A stretch of 64,000 nt of DNA from Arthrobacter_N sp051262515 (GCF_051262515.1 NZ_JBIMER010000001.1:419663-483662); one strand, 5' to 3'. Positions 18,571 through 27,868 are shown, counted from the stretch's first letter. Notes: a model not told the origin generated them from the sequence alone. Program-made: numbers and translations.

Positions 18571-19116
18571 ATGCAATTCAATGGACGCATGGCCGTGAAG
18601 ATGATCCGGATGGCGATGCGCCTGGTCCGGTCCACCCGAAGCGCCGGGAGCGGCGGGCCGGCGTCGTACGGCGGAAGCGGAAACCCGCCGCCGCCGCTGG
18701 CGGGCGACGCGTCGGGCGGGTGGCAGGCCGGCGGCTATCCGGGGGATTTCACCGGCTCGCTGCGTCCCACCTACCGGCCCGAGCCCGACGGGGAGCCGGA
18801 TCCCGGCGAGGTGGTGTGGGCTTGGGTGCCCTACGAAGAGGACCACGCCCAGGGCAAGGACCGACCCGTCCTGCTGGTGGGTCACGACGGGCCCTACCTC
18901 CTGGGGCTGATGCTGACATCCAAGGACCGCAACAACGGCAGGAACGCCGATCCCAACTACGTGGATATCGGCAGCGGCCGCTGGGACACCGCGGGGCGGG
19001 AGAGCGAAGTGAAATTGGATCGTGTCGTGCGCCTCGAGCCGGGCGGCATCAGGCGCGAGGGGGCGGTCCTGGACAAGTCGAGGTTCGACGTCGTGGCGAG
19101 CCGGCTCACGGCCTAG
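18571..19116 (+). CDS. PemK/MazF-like family protein without adjacent antitoxin
   Basis: About 181 residues. The first 75 are basic then Gly/Pro-rich (MQFNGRMAVKMIRMAM, then a low-complexity linker). The C-terminal 100 residues resemble the PemK/MazF RNase fold: PGEVVWAWVPYEED, DRPVLLVG with the conserved Arg, and LGLMLTSKDRNN with the Ser after the central strand. MazF toxins are mRNA interferases, but this copy has no antitoxin gene on either side (lepA divergent, rpsT downstream), so it may not act as a toxin. The start at 18571 rests on the leaderless promoter; ATG 18589 is an alternative. Confidence 0.75.
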   Translation: MQFNGRMAVKMIRMAMRLVRSTRSAGSGGPASYGGSGNPPPPLAGDASGGWQAGGYPGDFTGSLRPTYRPEPDGEPDPGEVVWAWVPYEEDHAQGKDRPVLLVGHDGPYLLGLMLTSKDRNNGRNADPNYVDIGSGRWDTAGRESEVKLDRVVRLEPGGIRREGAVLDKSRFDVVASRLTA

Positions 19117-19174
19117 ACGGCGCCCGCCGACGCGCCGTGTTCGTGCCGGAATCGCGGGGCGGGTGCATTACTGC

Positions 19175-19180
19175 TAACAT
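19175..19180 (+). promoter_or_regulatory. Candidate -10 box for rpsT
   Basis: TAACAT in the 197-nt gap between the PemK-like gene and rpsT. If used, the rpsT mRNA has a 5' leader of about 125 nt, long enough for autogenous control by S20. No strong -35 is visible, and I found no clear fold in the leader by eye. Confidence 0.4.
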
Positions 19181-19313
19181 TGACTGCTGTGTGTCCGGGC
19201 AGGTCGACGGGCACTTCTCCCGAGTCGCCATAGGTATCCCCACGCCGCTCAGTCGATGGCTCTGGAGTGAACCCTCACCGACCCATCCGCGAGAAGCAAG
19301 AGAGTTTATACCA

Positions 19314-19574
19314 GTGGCAAATATCAAGTCCCAGAAGAAGCGCATCCTCACCAACGAGAAGGCACGCGTTCGCAACGCCGCCATCAAGTCGGAGCTGAAG
19401 ACCGCAATCCGCTCGGTCAACGAGGCCGTGGCCTCCGCCGACAAGGATGCCGCCGGCACCGCGCTGGCCTCGGCCAGCCGCAAGCTGGACAAGGCCGTCA
19501 GCAAGGGTGTCGTCCACAAGAACAACGCCGCGAACCGCAAGTCCGCGATCTCCAAGAAGGTCGCCGCCCTCTAG
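19314..19574 (+). CDS. rpsT: 30S ribosomal protein S20
   Basis: Primary 16S-binding protein of the small subunit; 86 residues. It reads VANIKSQKKRILTNEKAR, then AANRKSAISKKVAAL at the end, with the Lys/Arg/Ala-rich helical composition typical of S20. The start is GTG at 19314 with a weak AGAGAG element upstream, an inefficient arrangement often seen for S20. A strong intrinsic terminator follows, so it is a single-gene unit. Confidence 0.96.
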   Translation: MANIKSQKKRILTNEKARVRNAAIKSELKTAIRSVNEAVASADKDAAGTALASASRKLDKAVSKGVVHKNNAANRKSAISKKVAAL

Positions 19575-19592
19575 GCAGGACGAGCATGCGGA

Positions 19593-19630
19593 GGATGGCC
19601 GCCCCGGCAACGGGGTGGCCATCCTTTTTT
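19593..19630 (+). terminator. Rho-independent terminator of rpsT
   Basis: A 14-bp stem (GGATGGCCGCCCCG against CGGGGTGGCCATCC, one G-U pair), a GCAA tetraloop at 19607-19610, then six T residues. It starts 19 nt after the rpsT stop. It may also help end convergent transcription of holA. Confidence 0.93.
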
Positions 19631-19679
19631 GTGTTGGAGCAAGGACCCGCCCCGCCCCGCCACCGGACCGTCGCGTGCA

Positions 19680-20699
19680 TCAGCGGCGTGCGGCCAGGGC
19701 GATTCCGGTGACGGCGCGCTCCACCGCGTATTCGGGATCCCGCGATGCGCCCTTGACCTGTGCGTCGGCTTCCGCGACCAGTCGTAGGCAGTTCACGAGC
19801 TCGTCCGGCGTCCAGTATTGTGCCTGTTCCTGGGCCTGTTGGACCTGCCAGGGAGCCATCCCCAATTCCCTCGCCAGCTGCCCGGCCGACTTGCGCTGCC
19901 CTGCGACCTTGGCCACCTGTCGGAGCTTCATGGCCAGCGCCGCGACGATCGGGACGGGGTCGGTGCCGGTGGCCAGCGCATGGCGCAAAGTGCTGAGGGC
20001 GACGGCCCCACGCCCGGTGAGGGCGGCGTCTGCGACCTTGAAACCGGTCGCTTCGACCCGCCCACCGAAATACTCGTCGACCGACTCCTTGACGACTTCG
20101 CCCGTGGTGTCCTGAACCAACTGCGTGCAGGCGGCCGCCAGTTCGGCCAGGTCCGAGCCGACCGCGGCCACGAGAGCCCGCGCGGCGTCGGGCTGGATGC
20201 GGCGCTTGGCCTGGCGGAACTCCTGGGCCACGAAGTCCAGCTTCTCCGCGTCCTTTTTCAGCGGCTGGCAGTCGATGACGTGGGCTCCGGCCGCCTTCAG
20301 GGCATCCAAGAGCTTCTTGCCGCGGTTGCCCCCGGAATGGTGCATTGCCACCACGACGTCCGGCGCAGGCGACTTGCAGTAGGCCAAGGCGTCCTCGAGG
20401 AAGTCCTCGTTCATGGTGGCGAGCCCTCGGGCCACCACCACTTTCGCCTCGCCGAAAAGCGAGGGGCTGGCGGCCATGAGCAGCTCACCGCGTTGGTAGG
20501 CGGCCGCATCGAACTCCGTGGTTTCGACTCCGGACTCGCGTTCCCGGACAAGGCTGCGGAGCCGCTCGACGGCCCTCCCGGCCAGATGGGATTCCGGTCC
20601 GAGGAGCAGGACCAAGGGAGCCGGTTCAACGGTGCGCCAGCTCCCCGCCGATGCCGTCTTGGCCTGACTCCTTGTGGGAGCCGACTTTGCTGCCGCCAT
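19680..20699 (-). CDS. holA: DNA polymerase III subunit delta
   Basis: Clamp-loader subunit that opens the beta ring; 339 residues. The N-terminal AAA+-like module begins PLVLLLGPESHLAGRAVERL, without a functional P-loop as expected for delta. Later VVVARGLATMNEDFLEDALAY and the C-terminal helical collar MKLRQVAKVAGQ are typical. ATG 20699 is preceded by GGAAGG 5 nt upstream, so the longer open frame into comEC is rejected. It follows comEC by 37 nt, a standard comEA-comEC-holA neighbourhood. Confidence 0.93.
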   Translation of the reverse strand: MAAAKSAPTRSQAKTASAGSWRTVEPAPLVLLLGPESHLAGRAVERLRSLVRERESGVETTEFDAAAYQRGELLMAASPSLFGEAKVVVARGLATMNEDFLEDALAYCKSPAPDVVVAMHHSGGNRGKKLLDALKAAGAHVIDCQPLKKDAEKLDFVAQEFRQAKRRIQPDAARALVAAVGSDLAELAAACTQLVQDTTGEVVKESVDEYFGGRVEATGFKVADAALTGRGAVALSTLRHALATGTDPVPIVAALAMKLRQVAKVAGQRKSAGQLARELGMAPWQVQQAQEQAQYWTPDELVNCLRLVAEADAQVKGASRDPEYAVERAVTGIALAARR

Positions 20700-20736
20700 G
20701 TCCGTCCACCTTCCGACGCTTGTTTGACTCTGAATC

Positions 20737-23310
20737 CTATCCCCTCCACCGGGACCGTCCGGTGGCTTCCCCCGTCGGCGTTCCGACCAACTCCACGGTG
20801 CCCCGCCCAGTGGTGCGCAGGAGGATCGTACCGTTGAGGTCCGTGCGGAACGTCGCCATGCCCGCGGCGTCCAGAGCGGCCAGGATTTCCGGCGCCGGGT
20901 GTCCGTAGCCGTTGTCCGCTCCAACGCTGATCAACGCGATCCTTGCCCCTACCCGTTCGATGACGTCGGTTCCCCCGTTTCTGGCGCCATGGTGGCTGAC
21001 CTTGAGGATGTCCGCCCGCAGGCGTGGGCGCTCCCCGAGCAGCCGAAGCATGGCGTCCTCTTCAATGTCACCCGTTGCCAGAAGCGTTGCTCCGGTGGAG
21101 AGGGTGAAGAGCACGACCAGCGACGCGTCGTTTTCGCTGGTCGACACGGCGCCGGCGGAGGGCGAGATAGCGGACCACTCCAGGGTCCGCTCCCGTCCCT
21201 TTTCACCGGCCCCGATCCGGCGCGCCTGGTGGGCATCGGGCATTCCACGTGGGCTCTCGTCCGGGTCCGCGCCGGAATAGTACAGCTCGCCGACGCTACG
21301 CCCGCGGAAGACGCCGGCGATCCCGCCTGCGTGGTCCGCGTGCAGGTGCGTGACGAAGAGTGCGTCGACGGTGTCCACGCCGAGGCCGGACAGGCACGCG
21401 TCGACCGCGCCCGGGTCCAAACCCGTATCCACGACCACGGCGCTTCGATCCCCGGTACGCAGCGCCAGCGCGTCACCCTGACCGATGTCGCACACCGCCA
21501 CTTCCCATGGACCGGACTTCGTCGGGAACACGGCAGTCGCCGGCAACGTGATGCCCGCGAGGAGCGCGATGAAACCGATGGCGGCACCGATGGCCCATCC
21601 CCGCGCACCGATTCGCGTACCCGGGAACCGCCGCGCTCCAGGCACCTCCGGCGCGGGATCCGTTGGCTGGTCCACGGACCGGCGCCGGACCGTGGCCAAC
21701 CATGCTGAAGAAACGGCCAACGCGGCCAGGACGGCGGCGGCCAGCTGGCCACTTCCCCCCTCGGGCCAGGGAACGGTGGCGGCGGGCAGGGAAGCCACCG
21801 CCCTGCCGACGCCGGCCACGAGGACCGACGGCAATCCAGAGGCCCACACGAGCGGGAGCACCCAGGGTGCCGGAAGTGCGGCCAACAGCAGGGCGGAAGT
21901 CCCGACGACGGTGACGATCGGCACCAGCGGAGCCACGATGATGTTGGCGGCCACGGCATAGACGGGAAGCTCCGCGCTCAGATCAACGAGCACGGGAAGG
22001 CAAAACAGTTGGGCGGAGATGCAGATGGCCGATCCGTTGGCCAGCCAACCCGGCATGATCCGCATCAGAACCGCGGCCAGCGGACGGCCGAGAACCACGA
22101 TCCCGGTGGTCGCGAGGACGGACAGCTGGAACGCGGGCTCACCGGCATACCAGGGGTTCCACACCAGCAACGCCACAACGCAAACACACAAGGAGGAAAA
22201 CGCCTGCCGCCCGCGCCCGGCATAGACGGCCGTGGCGGCGACGGCTCCCATGACCGCGGACCGGACGACGCTGGGTTCGGGACGGACGAGGACCACGAAA
22301 CCCACCAGACAGGCCAGCGAGCCCGCGTAGGCGGCGGCCCGCCCCAGTCCCGTGGCACGAGCCAGCCACAGCACGGCGCCGAGTACCATGGCGCAGTTCG
22401 CGCCGCTGACCGCGGTCAAATGCACGAGACCCGACGCCTTCATGGCCGCGGACAGCCCCTCGTCCTGACCGCTGCGGTCCCCCATGACCATGCCGGGCAG
22501 GAGCGCGGCCCCGTCGGCGGGCAGCACTCGTGTCAGGTCCAGGAAGCGGGATCGAAGAGTGTGGGCCGGCCCTGGCGCGTCGTCCACTCCACGGATGCTG
22601 ATCGGTCCCGTGGGGCGGATCCAAAGTGTTTCGCGCGATTCCGGCGACGCCGGAGAGGCGCGCCCCAGGCCTTCGACCACGTCCCCGTTCCGGAGGGGGC
22701 GCCCGCCGACATGGTCCGGTGAGACGGCCACGACGACTTCCGTGTTTGTCCCACGCCACTGCCCCGCCAAGGCATACCGCTCCAGGGCGGCAGACGCGAT
22801 CAGCGTCGTGACTCGGGGCTTTCCTGTCCGGCCGGTGCCGTCGTCCCTCTCGTTCTCGTCCGATGCGCCGAAGCGGTCGGGGTTCGCCACCGCGCGGGGA
22901 TCCTCCAGTAGCCGGACGCTGAAACGCAGGGAATCCCCGTCGGCCAGATGAGCGTCGAAAACCGGATCGGTGGTGGACAGTCCGTGTCCGGCGACCGAAA
23001 CCGCGGCCAGCGTCCCCCCGGCCACGAACAACGCCAGCGGCGCCCACAGGGGATGGCTCCAGGCGAGCAGTCCCCTGTTGCGCAAGAGGACCCACGCCAG
23101 GGCAACCAGCAGTGCGCTTCCGGCGCACGCAACCAGCGCCGTGGACGGGACGTCGAGCCCCACCAAGGCCGTGGCCGCAAGCCATGCGCCTGCGGCGCAC
23201 CACAACGCCCTGGCGTCCAAGCCCGCGAGTTCTTCCTGTGTGCTCCCCGTGGGAGGCGGAGACAGGGCCCGGTTCGCGGTGTCGGCGAGCAGGGCGGGGA
23301 TCTTCCTCAT
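20737..23310 (-). CDS. comEC: ComEC/Rec2 DNA-uptake membrane channel
   Basis: Predicted inner-membrane channel for single-stranded DNA import; 857 residues. A first membrane block is followed by a DUF4131/OB-like external domain, then the Competence domain with many hydrophobic segments and the motif HLTAVSGANCAM. The C-terminal metallo-beta-lactamase-like domain has HLHADHAGG near residue 655 and KVSHHGARNGG, so its metal-ligand motifs are intact and the domain could be a nuclease. Overlaps comEA by 4 nt (ATGA). Whether the strain is naturally competent cannot be told from two genes. Confidence 0.92.
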   Translation of the reverse strand: MRKIPALLADTANRALSPPPTGSTQEELAGLDARALWCAAGAWLAATALVGLDVPSTALVACAGSALLVALAWVLLRNRGLLAWSHPLWAPLALFVAGGTLAAVSVAGHGLSTTDPVFDAHLADGDSLRFSVRLLEDPRAVANPDRFGASDENERDDGTGRTGKPRVTTLIASAALERYALAGQWRGTNTEVVVAVSPDHVGGRPLRNGDVVEGLGRASPASPESRETLWIRPTGPISIRGVDDAPGPAHTLRSRFLDLTRVLPADGAALLPGMVMGDRSGQDEGLSAAMKASGLVHLTAVSGANCAMVLGAVLWLARATGLGRAAAYAGSLACLVGFVVLVRPEPSVVRSAVMGAVAATAVYAGRGRQAFSSLCVCVVALLVWNPWYAGEPAFQLSVLATTGIVVLGRPLAAVLMRIMPGWLANGSAICISAQLFCLPVLVDLSAELPVYAVAANIIVAPLVPIVTVVGTSALLLAALPAPWVLPLVWASGLPSVLVAGVGRAVASLPAATVPWPEGGSGQLAAAVLAALAVSSAWLATVRRRSVDQPTDPAPEVPGARRFPGTRIGARGWAIGAAIGFIALLAGITLPATAVFPTKSGPWEVAVCDIGQGDALALRTGDRSAVVVDTGLDPGAVDACLSGLGVDTVDALFVTHLHADHAGGIAGVFRGRSVGELYYSGADPDESPRGMPDAHQARRIGAGEKGRERTLEWSAISPSAGAVSTSENDASLVVLFTLSTGATLLATGDIEEDAMLRLLGERPRLRADILKVSHHGARNGGTDVIERVGARIALISVGADNGYGHPAPEILAALDAAGMATFRTDLNGTILLRTTGRGTVELVGTPTGEATGRSRWRG

Positions 23311-24080
23311 TCGAAGGCCACCAGCCCCTCGAGCCGCTCCATCATGGCCGGTCCAATGCCCGGGACGGAATCCAGCTCAGAGAGCGAGGAGAAGGGTCCG
23401 TTGCGGCCGCGATGGTCGATGATCTTGGCGGCCATGACGGGGCCGACGCCGGGAAGGCTCTCCAACTCGGCAGCGGGCGCGGTGTTGACGTTGACGGCCA
23501 CGGCGGCCGACGCGGCCCCGGCACCGTGGGAACCGGCGGAATCCGGGACGCCGGTTCCGGCAGCCCCGGCGGGACGCCCGTCACCCGTGGTGGGAATCAG
23601 GAGCTGTTGGCCATCGTTCAGCACGGAAGCCAGATTGACGGCCGACTGGTCGGCTTGCGCCGTCAGGCCCCCGGCTTCCTCCACCGCCGTGGCGGCGCGC
23701 GTGCCGACGGGAAACGTGTAGACGCCTGGCTTCTTGACGGCGCCGGCCACGTGGACCACCAGGCTTCCGGCAGACGTGTCCGCGGAAGGGACGTCCGGGG
23801 ATCCGCCCGGCGCTTCCTCCCCGTCGCCGGGCTTCTCATCCGTCGGACCCGCGGCGGGTGCGGAAGCAATGCCCGTCGCGGCGCTGGGAACCAGTTGGAC
23901 CTCCCCGAGGCGCTCTCCCCCGCCGTTCGGCGGGTGGAAAAGGAGGCTGATGCAGATCCATGCCAGGGCACCCAGCAACAGGCATAGTGTGGCCCCGCGT
24001 CCGACGCGCAAGCGCAGCCGCCGGACCGGGGCCACCGGACGGGCGGTGTCCCCGCGAAGTTCCCACCGGTGACGGACCAT
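23307..24080 (-). CDS. comEA: ComEA-like DNA-binding competence protein
   Basis: Membrane-anchored double-strand DNA receptor; 257 residues. Basic N-terminus, one transmembrane helix (TLCLLLGALAWICISLLF, about residues 31-48), an acidic/Pro/Gly linker, an SLBB domain (VVHVAGAVKKPGVYTFP), and a C-terminal double helix-hairpin-helix with LESLPGVGPVMAAKI and LDSVPGIGPAMMERL. The ATG at 24080 is 6 nt after a TAGCGT -10 box, so the comEA-comEC-holA transcript is probably leaderless. Confidence 0.92.
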   Translation of the reverse strand: MVRHRWELRGDTARPVAPVRRLRLRVGRGATLCLLLGALAWICISLLFHPPNGGGERLGEVQLVPSAATGIASAPAAGPTDEKPGDGEEAPGGSPDVPSADTSAGSLVVHVAGAVKKPGVYTFPVGTRAATAVEEAGGLTAQADQSAVNLASVLNDGQQLLIPTTGDGRPAGAAGTGVPDSAGSHGAGAASAAVAVNVNTAPAAELESLPGVGPVMAAKIIDHRGRNGPFSSLSELDSVPGIGPAMMERLEGLVAFE

Positions 24081-24086
24081 GCCCCC

Positions 24087-24092
24087 ACGCTA
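24087..24092 (-). promoter_or_regulatory. -10 box of the comEA leaderless promoter
   Basis: TAGCGT on the minus strand, 6 nt before the comEA ATG. It gives the DNA-uptake genes a promoter separate from degV. Confidence 0.55.
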
Positions 24093-24181
24093 GGGATCGG
24101 CCGGGCCGGGGCGACCGACGCTGAGGCCGGTGTGGAATCCGGGGGTCTGGTGACCGGTTGTGGAGGGCGGCTCTCCGCGTC

Positions 24182-25171
24182 CTATTGCTCCTGTGGCTCC
24201 GGATCCTTGGGTATCGCCGAGACCACCACGGCCAAGACGCCGGCCCCCGTGTGGGCGGCGAGGACCGCCGGCAGCGGCTGGCATCTGACCGGCTGGACGG
24301 AGGATCCGGACAGCTCGTTCGCGAGTTCGTGCGCGGGACCGCTGTCGCCGAAATAGTGGACGGCCACGCGTGCCCCGGCCGGGTGTCGGCCGGCATCCTC
24401 ACGGGCCAGCGCGACGAGTCGAACGAGGGCGCGCGGCAGTGTCCGTACCTTCTCCTTCACCACCACCTGGCCCTCGCTCACCGCCAAAAGGGGTTTGACG
24501 GCCAAAATGGTACCCAGCACGCTGGCGGCGGCACCGATCCGGCCACCCTTGCGCAATTGCTCAAGGCTGGGGACGACGAATCCGATCGTGTTGCCCCCCG
24601 CGAGGCCGGCAACCGCGGCCACGCCGGACTCGTCGACACCGACCTCGGACGCGGACACCGCGTCCATCACCGAAAAGCCCAAGGCCAGTCCCACCGTCTC
24701 CGAATCGACGACGGTGACGGGAACCGGGCTCTGCTCCGCGGCCCAATGTGCCGCCTCGACGGTGCCCGAAAGCTTCGACGACAGGTGGATCGACACGACG
24801 TGTTCGAATCCGGCGTCGGCCAACGCCCGGTACGTGCGCAGGAACAATCCGGGAGCCGGCCGGGACGTCTTGACCGACTTTCCGAGCGCCAGTGCCATGG
24901 CCAACTCGGTTTCGACGTCGGCTGTGCCTTCCGTGTGCATCTGGCCGTCGATCATGATCGGCATGGGCACCACGGTGAGGACCGCGCGGTGCGCCGCGGC
25001 CCAGTCGACGGGAATGGCCGACGACGAATCGGTGACCACCGCGACGCGGTGCCCCGGGGGCGTTGCGGCTCGGCCGTTCGCCACCTCGCGCCCGCGCCGG
25101 CGCAGCCGTTCAAGCCAGCCGGGCAGCCGATCCGGTCCGCCCGGCTGGGCGAGCGCCCCGTTCTGCTCCAT
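24182..25171 (-). CDS. DegV family protein (fatty-acid binding)
   Basis: A DegV-fold protein of 329 residues that binds a fatty acid, in several Gram-positives feeding the FakA kinase. VAVVTDSSSAIP starts the fold, TSRPAPGLF is the TSxPsP motif that binds the carboxylate, and HLSSKLSGT and SLEQLRKGGRIG are further conserved stretches. The first 40 residues are an unusual basic extension. The gene follows leuS by 51 nt; no fakA partner is in the window. Confidence 0.9.
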   Translation of the reverse strand: MEQNGALAQPGGPDRLPGWLERLRRRGREVANGRAATPPGHRVAVVTDSSSAIPVDWAAAHRAVLTVVPMPIMIDGQMHTEGTADVETELAMALALGKSVKTSRPAPGLFLRTYRALADAGFEHVVSIHLSSKLSGTVEAAHWAAEQSPVPVTVVDSETVGLALGFSVMDAVSASEVGVDESGVAAVAGLAGGNTIGFVVPSLEQLRKGGRIGAAASVLGTILAVKPLLAVSEGQVVVKEKVRTLPRALVRLVALAREDAGRHPAGARVAVHYFGDSGPAHELANELSGSSVQPVRCQPLPAVLAAHTGAGVLAVVVSAIPKDPEPQEQ

Positions 25172-25222
25172 CGTCGTGTCCGTCCTCTTGATCGGCTGGT
25201 GTGGCGGACCCGCCTGCGGATC

Positions 25223-27733
25223 CTATGCCGGGACGATGTTCACGAGTTTAGGCGCACGGACGATCACGGTGCGCAGGTCCCGGCCGTCCACGGCGCGCCG
25301 GACGGCGGCCGACTCCAACGCGAGTTCGCGCAGGGCGTCCTCCGTGATGTCGGCGGGCACCTCGATACGGTCGCGCACCTTGCCCTGCACCTGCACAATG
25401 GCGGTGACGGTGTCTTGGACCAGCAGCGCTTCCTCGACGGCGGGCCATCCGGCATTGGCGACGGACGGTTCGTGGCCGAGCTGGGCCCACATGTCCTCCG
25501 CCGTGTAGGGAGCGAAGAGGCTGAGGATCACCGCCACGGCCTCGACGGCCTCGCGCACGGCCGGATCCGCCGCGCCGGGGCCCGCGTCGATCGCCTTGCG
25601 TGTCGCGTTGACCAGCTCCATGGCCTTGGCCACGACGACGTTGAACTTCCCGGCGTCGAGGAGTTCGCGCGCGTCCGCGACTGTGCGGTGCGTCGCGCTG
25701 CGCAGCGCCTTGTCGCCGTCGGACGGATCGGTGCCCACCGCGCTGGCGACGTCTCCGGCCAGGCGCCAGGCACGGGCCAGGAACTTGGAGGAGCCCGACG
25801 GCGAGACGTCCGCCCAGTCGACGTCGTCCTCCGGCGGCGACGCGAAGATCATGGTGAGACGAACGGCGTCGACCCCGAACTTGTCCAACTGCTCCCCGAG
25901 GTCCACGCCGTTGCCCAGCGACTTGGACATGGCCTTGCCGCCGTTGAGGACCTGGCCCTGGTTGAGGAGGGCGCTGAAGGGTTCGGTCGCCTCGATCAGG
26001 CCGAGGTCGTGGACCACCTTGGTGAAGAACCGCGAATAGAGCAGATGCAGGATCGCGTGCTCCACGCCGCCGACGTACTGTCCGACCGGCATCCAGTCCC
26101 TAACCGCCTGCGGATCGAACGGGCCCTCGGTGTAGTGCGGGGAAACGAACCGCATGAAGTACCAGGAGGAGTCCACGAAAGTATCCATGGTGTCCGTATC
26201 CCGCTTCGCGTCGCCGCCGCACTTCGGGCACGCGACGTTGACCCACTCGGGAACCGCGGCCAAGGGGGAAGTCCCCTTCGGGGCGAGCTGTTCACCGCGC
26301 AGGTTGTCCGGGAGGCGGACTGGGAGCTGGTCGTCCGGAACCGGGACCTCGCCGCAGTCGGCGCAGTGGATGATGGGGATCGGCGTGCCCCAGAACCGCT
26401 GGCGGCTCAGGAGCCAGTCGCGCAGGCGGAAGTTGACGGTGTGCTCACCCGTTCCGGCGGCCTCGACGATTTCAATCGCACGGGCGATTCCGTCGGCCTT
26501 GCTCAGGCCGTCCAGTTCGCCGGAATTGATCAGTGTGCCCTCGCCCGTGGTCGCAACGCCCGTGGCGGCCGGGTCCTCCTCGCCGGTGTCGAGCACGGCG
26601 CGAACCGGCAGCCCGAAGGCCGTGGCGAAGTCGAGGTCGCGCTGGTCGTGCGCGGGCACGGCCATGATGGCGCCCGTTCCGTACTCCGCCAGCACGTAGT
26701 CCGCGGCCCAGACGGGCAGCTTCTCTCCGTTGAGCGGGTTCACGGCGTAGCGGCCCGTGAACACCCCGGTCTTCTCGCGTTCGGTGGCCTGGCGCTCGAT
26801 CTCGCTCAGCGCCTTGACCTGCTCCTGGTACTCCTCCAGCGCCGGGCGCTGTTCGTCCGTGACCAGCTCGGCGGCCAAGGCGGCGTCCGCGGCGACCACG
26901 AAGAACGTGGCGCCGTGCAGGGTGTCGGGGCGGGTGGTGAAGACGGTGGTCATCGCCGCGGGCTTGTTGCCCACGGCCTCGATGGCGAAGTGGACGTGGG
27001 CGCCCTCCGACCGGCCGATCCAGTTCTTTTGCATGGAGAGCACGCGCTCCGGCCAGTGGCCCTTGAGCTGCTCCATGTCCTGGAGCAGCCGGTCGGCGTA
27101 GTCCGTGATCTTGAAATACCACTGGTTCAGCGACTTCTTGGTCACCGGGGTACCGCAACGCTCGCAGGCGCCGTTGACGACCTGCTCGTTGGCGAGCACC
27201 GTCTGGTCCGTGGGGCACCAGTTCACCGGGTGGTCCTTGCGGTAGGCCAGGTCCTTCTCGTAGAACCGGACGAACAGCCACTGGGTCCAGCGGTAGTACT
27301 CGGGATCGGAGGTGTGCACGCGGCGGGACCAGTCGGCGCTGATCGCGTAGCGCTTGAAAGAGGCCGCCTGCGTCTCGATGTTCGCGTACGTCCACTCGCT
27401 CGGGTGTGCGTTGCGCTTGATCGCGGCGTTCTCCGCCGGGAGGCCGAACGAGTCCCAGCCGATCGGGTGCATAACGTCGTAGCCCAGCTGGCGCCAGTAG
27501 CGTGCCACGACGTCGCCCATGGCGAACGCCTCGGCGTGGCCCATGTGCAGGTCGCCGGAGGGATAGGGGAACATGTCCAGCACGTAGCGGCGTTCGCGGC
27601 TTCCGTCGTCGAGCGGGGCGAAGACATTGAGCTTGTCCCAGACCGGCGCCCAGGTCGCTTCGATGGCCGCGGCGTCGTAGGCCTGTCCGGCCTCCTCGGA
27701 CTGCCGGCTGGTGGTGCTGTTCTCGCTGGTCAC
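25223..27733 (-). CDS. leuS: Leucyl-tRNA synthetase
   Basis: Class I synthetase that charges tRNA-Leu; 836 residues. The HIGH-like motif is HMGH within MFPYPSGDLHMGHAEAF, and the KMSKS loop is AMSKSLGNG. The inserted CP1 editing domain includes the threonine-rich TRPDTLHGATFF. A zinc-ribbon-like CERCGTPV and CADCGEVP are also present. Upstream lies a leader peptide with Leu codons and an intrinsic terminator, suggesting attenuation by leucine charging. Transcription is separate from glpK upstream. Confidence 0.97.
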   Translation of the reverse strand: MTSENSTTSRQSEEAGQAYDAAAIEATWAPVWDKLNVFAPLDDGSRERRYVLDMFPYPSGDLHMGHAEAFAMGDVVARYWRQLGYDVMHPIGWDSFGLPAENAAIKRNAHPSEWTYANIETQAASFKRYAISADWSRRVHTSDPEYYRWTQWLFVRFYEKDLAYRKDHPVNWCPTDQTVLANEQVVNGACERCGTPVTKKSLNQWYFKITDYADRLLQDMEQLKGHWPERVLSMQKNWIGRSEGAHVHFAIEAVGNKPAAMTTVFTTRPDTLHGATFFVVAADAALAAELVTDEQRPALEEYQEQVKALSEIERQATEREKTGVFTGRYAVNPLNGEKLPVWAADYVLAEYGTGAIMAVPAHDQRDLDFATAFGLPVRAVLDTGEEDPAATGVATTGEGTLINSGELDGLSKADGIARAIEIVEAAGTGEHTVNFRLRDWLLSRQRFWGTPIPIIHCADCGEVPVPDDQLPVRLPDNLRGEQLAPKGTSPLAAVPEWVNVACPKCGGDAKRDTDTMDTFVDSSWYFMRFVSPHYTEGPFDPQAVRDWMPVGQYVGGVEHAILHLLYSRFFTKVVHDLGLIEATEPFSALLNQGQVLNGGKAMSKSLGNGVDLGEQLDKFGVDAVRLTMIFASPPEDDVDWADVSPSGSSKFLARAWRLAGDVASAVGTDPSDGDKALRSATHRTVADARELLDAGKFNVVVAKAMELVNATRKAIDAGPGAADPAVREAVEAVAVILSLFAPYTAEDMWAQLGHEPSVANAGWPAVEEALLVQDTVTAIVQVQGKVRDRIEVPADITEDALRELALESAAVRRAVDGRDLRTVIVRAPKLVNIVPA

Positions 27734-27790
27734 TGGTGGTCTTCCTCGTTGAATCGGTGCCTCGGCGACCCGGGCCTACCCGCGGGGCGT

Positions 27791-27826
27791 TCAGGACAAA
27801 CAAAAGCCCCTTGCATGCAAGGGGCT
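27791..27826 (-). terminator. Intrinsic terminator in the leuS leader (attenuator)
   Basis: On the minus strand the 22-nt perfect palindrome at 27805-27826 (arms AGCCCCTTGCA and TGCAAGGGGCT) is followed directly by TTTGTTTG. It lies 23 nt after the leader-peptide stop and about 57 nt before leuS. Read from its own promoter it would stop leuS transcription unless prevented. It could in part also serve as a terminator for glpK read-through. Confidence 0.85.
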
Positions 27827-27868
27827 GCCGTACGGGGCGCGCGGTGTACTCAGCGCACCCCGTACGGC
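27827..27868 (-). promoter_or_regulatory. Stable hairpin overlapping the leuS leader-peptide stop
   Basis: A 15-bp stem (27827-27841 with 27854-27868, one G-U pair on the RNA) around a 12-nt loop. The 5' arm lies inside the last codons of the leader peptide, so a ribosome reaching the stop codon would melt it and one stalled at the Leu codons might not. It abuts the terminator hairpin without overlapping it. Confidence 0.7.

Noticed and set aside
18571..19574. Toxin-antitoxin pair formed by the PemK-like gene and rpsT
   Set aside because: rpsT is plainly ribosomal protein S20, not an antitoxin, and has its own promoter region and terminator.
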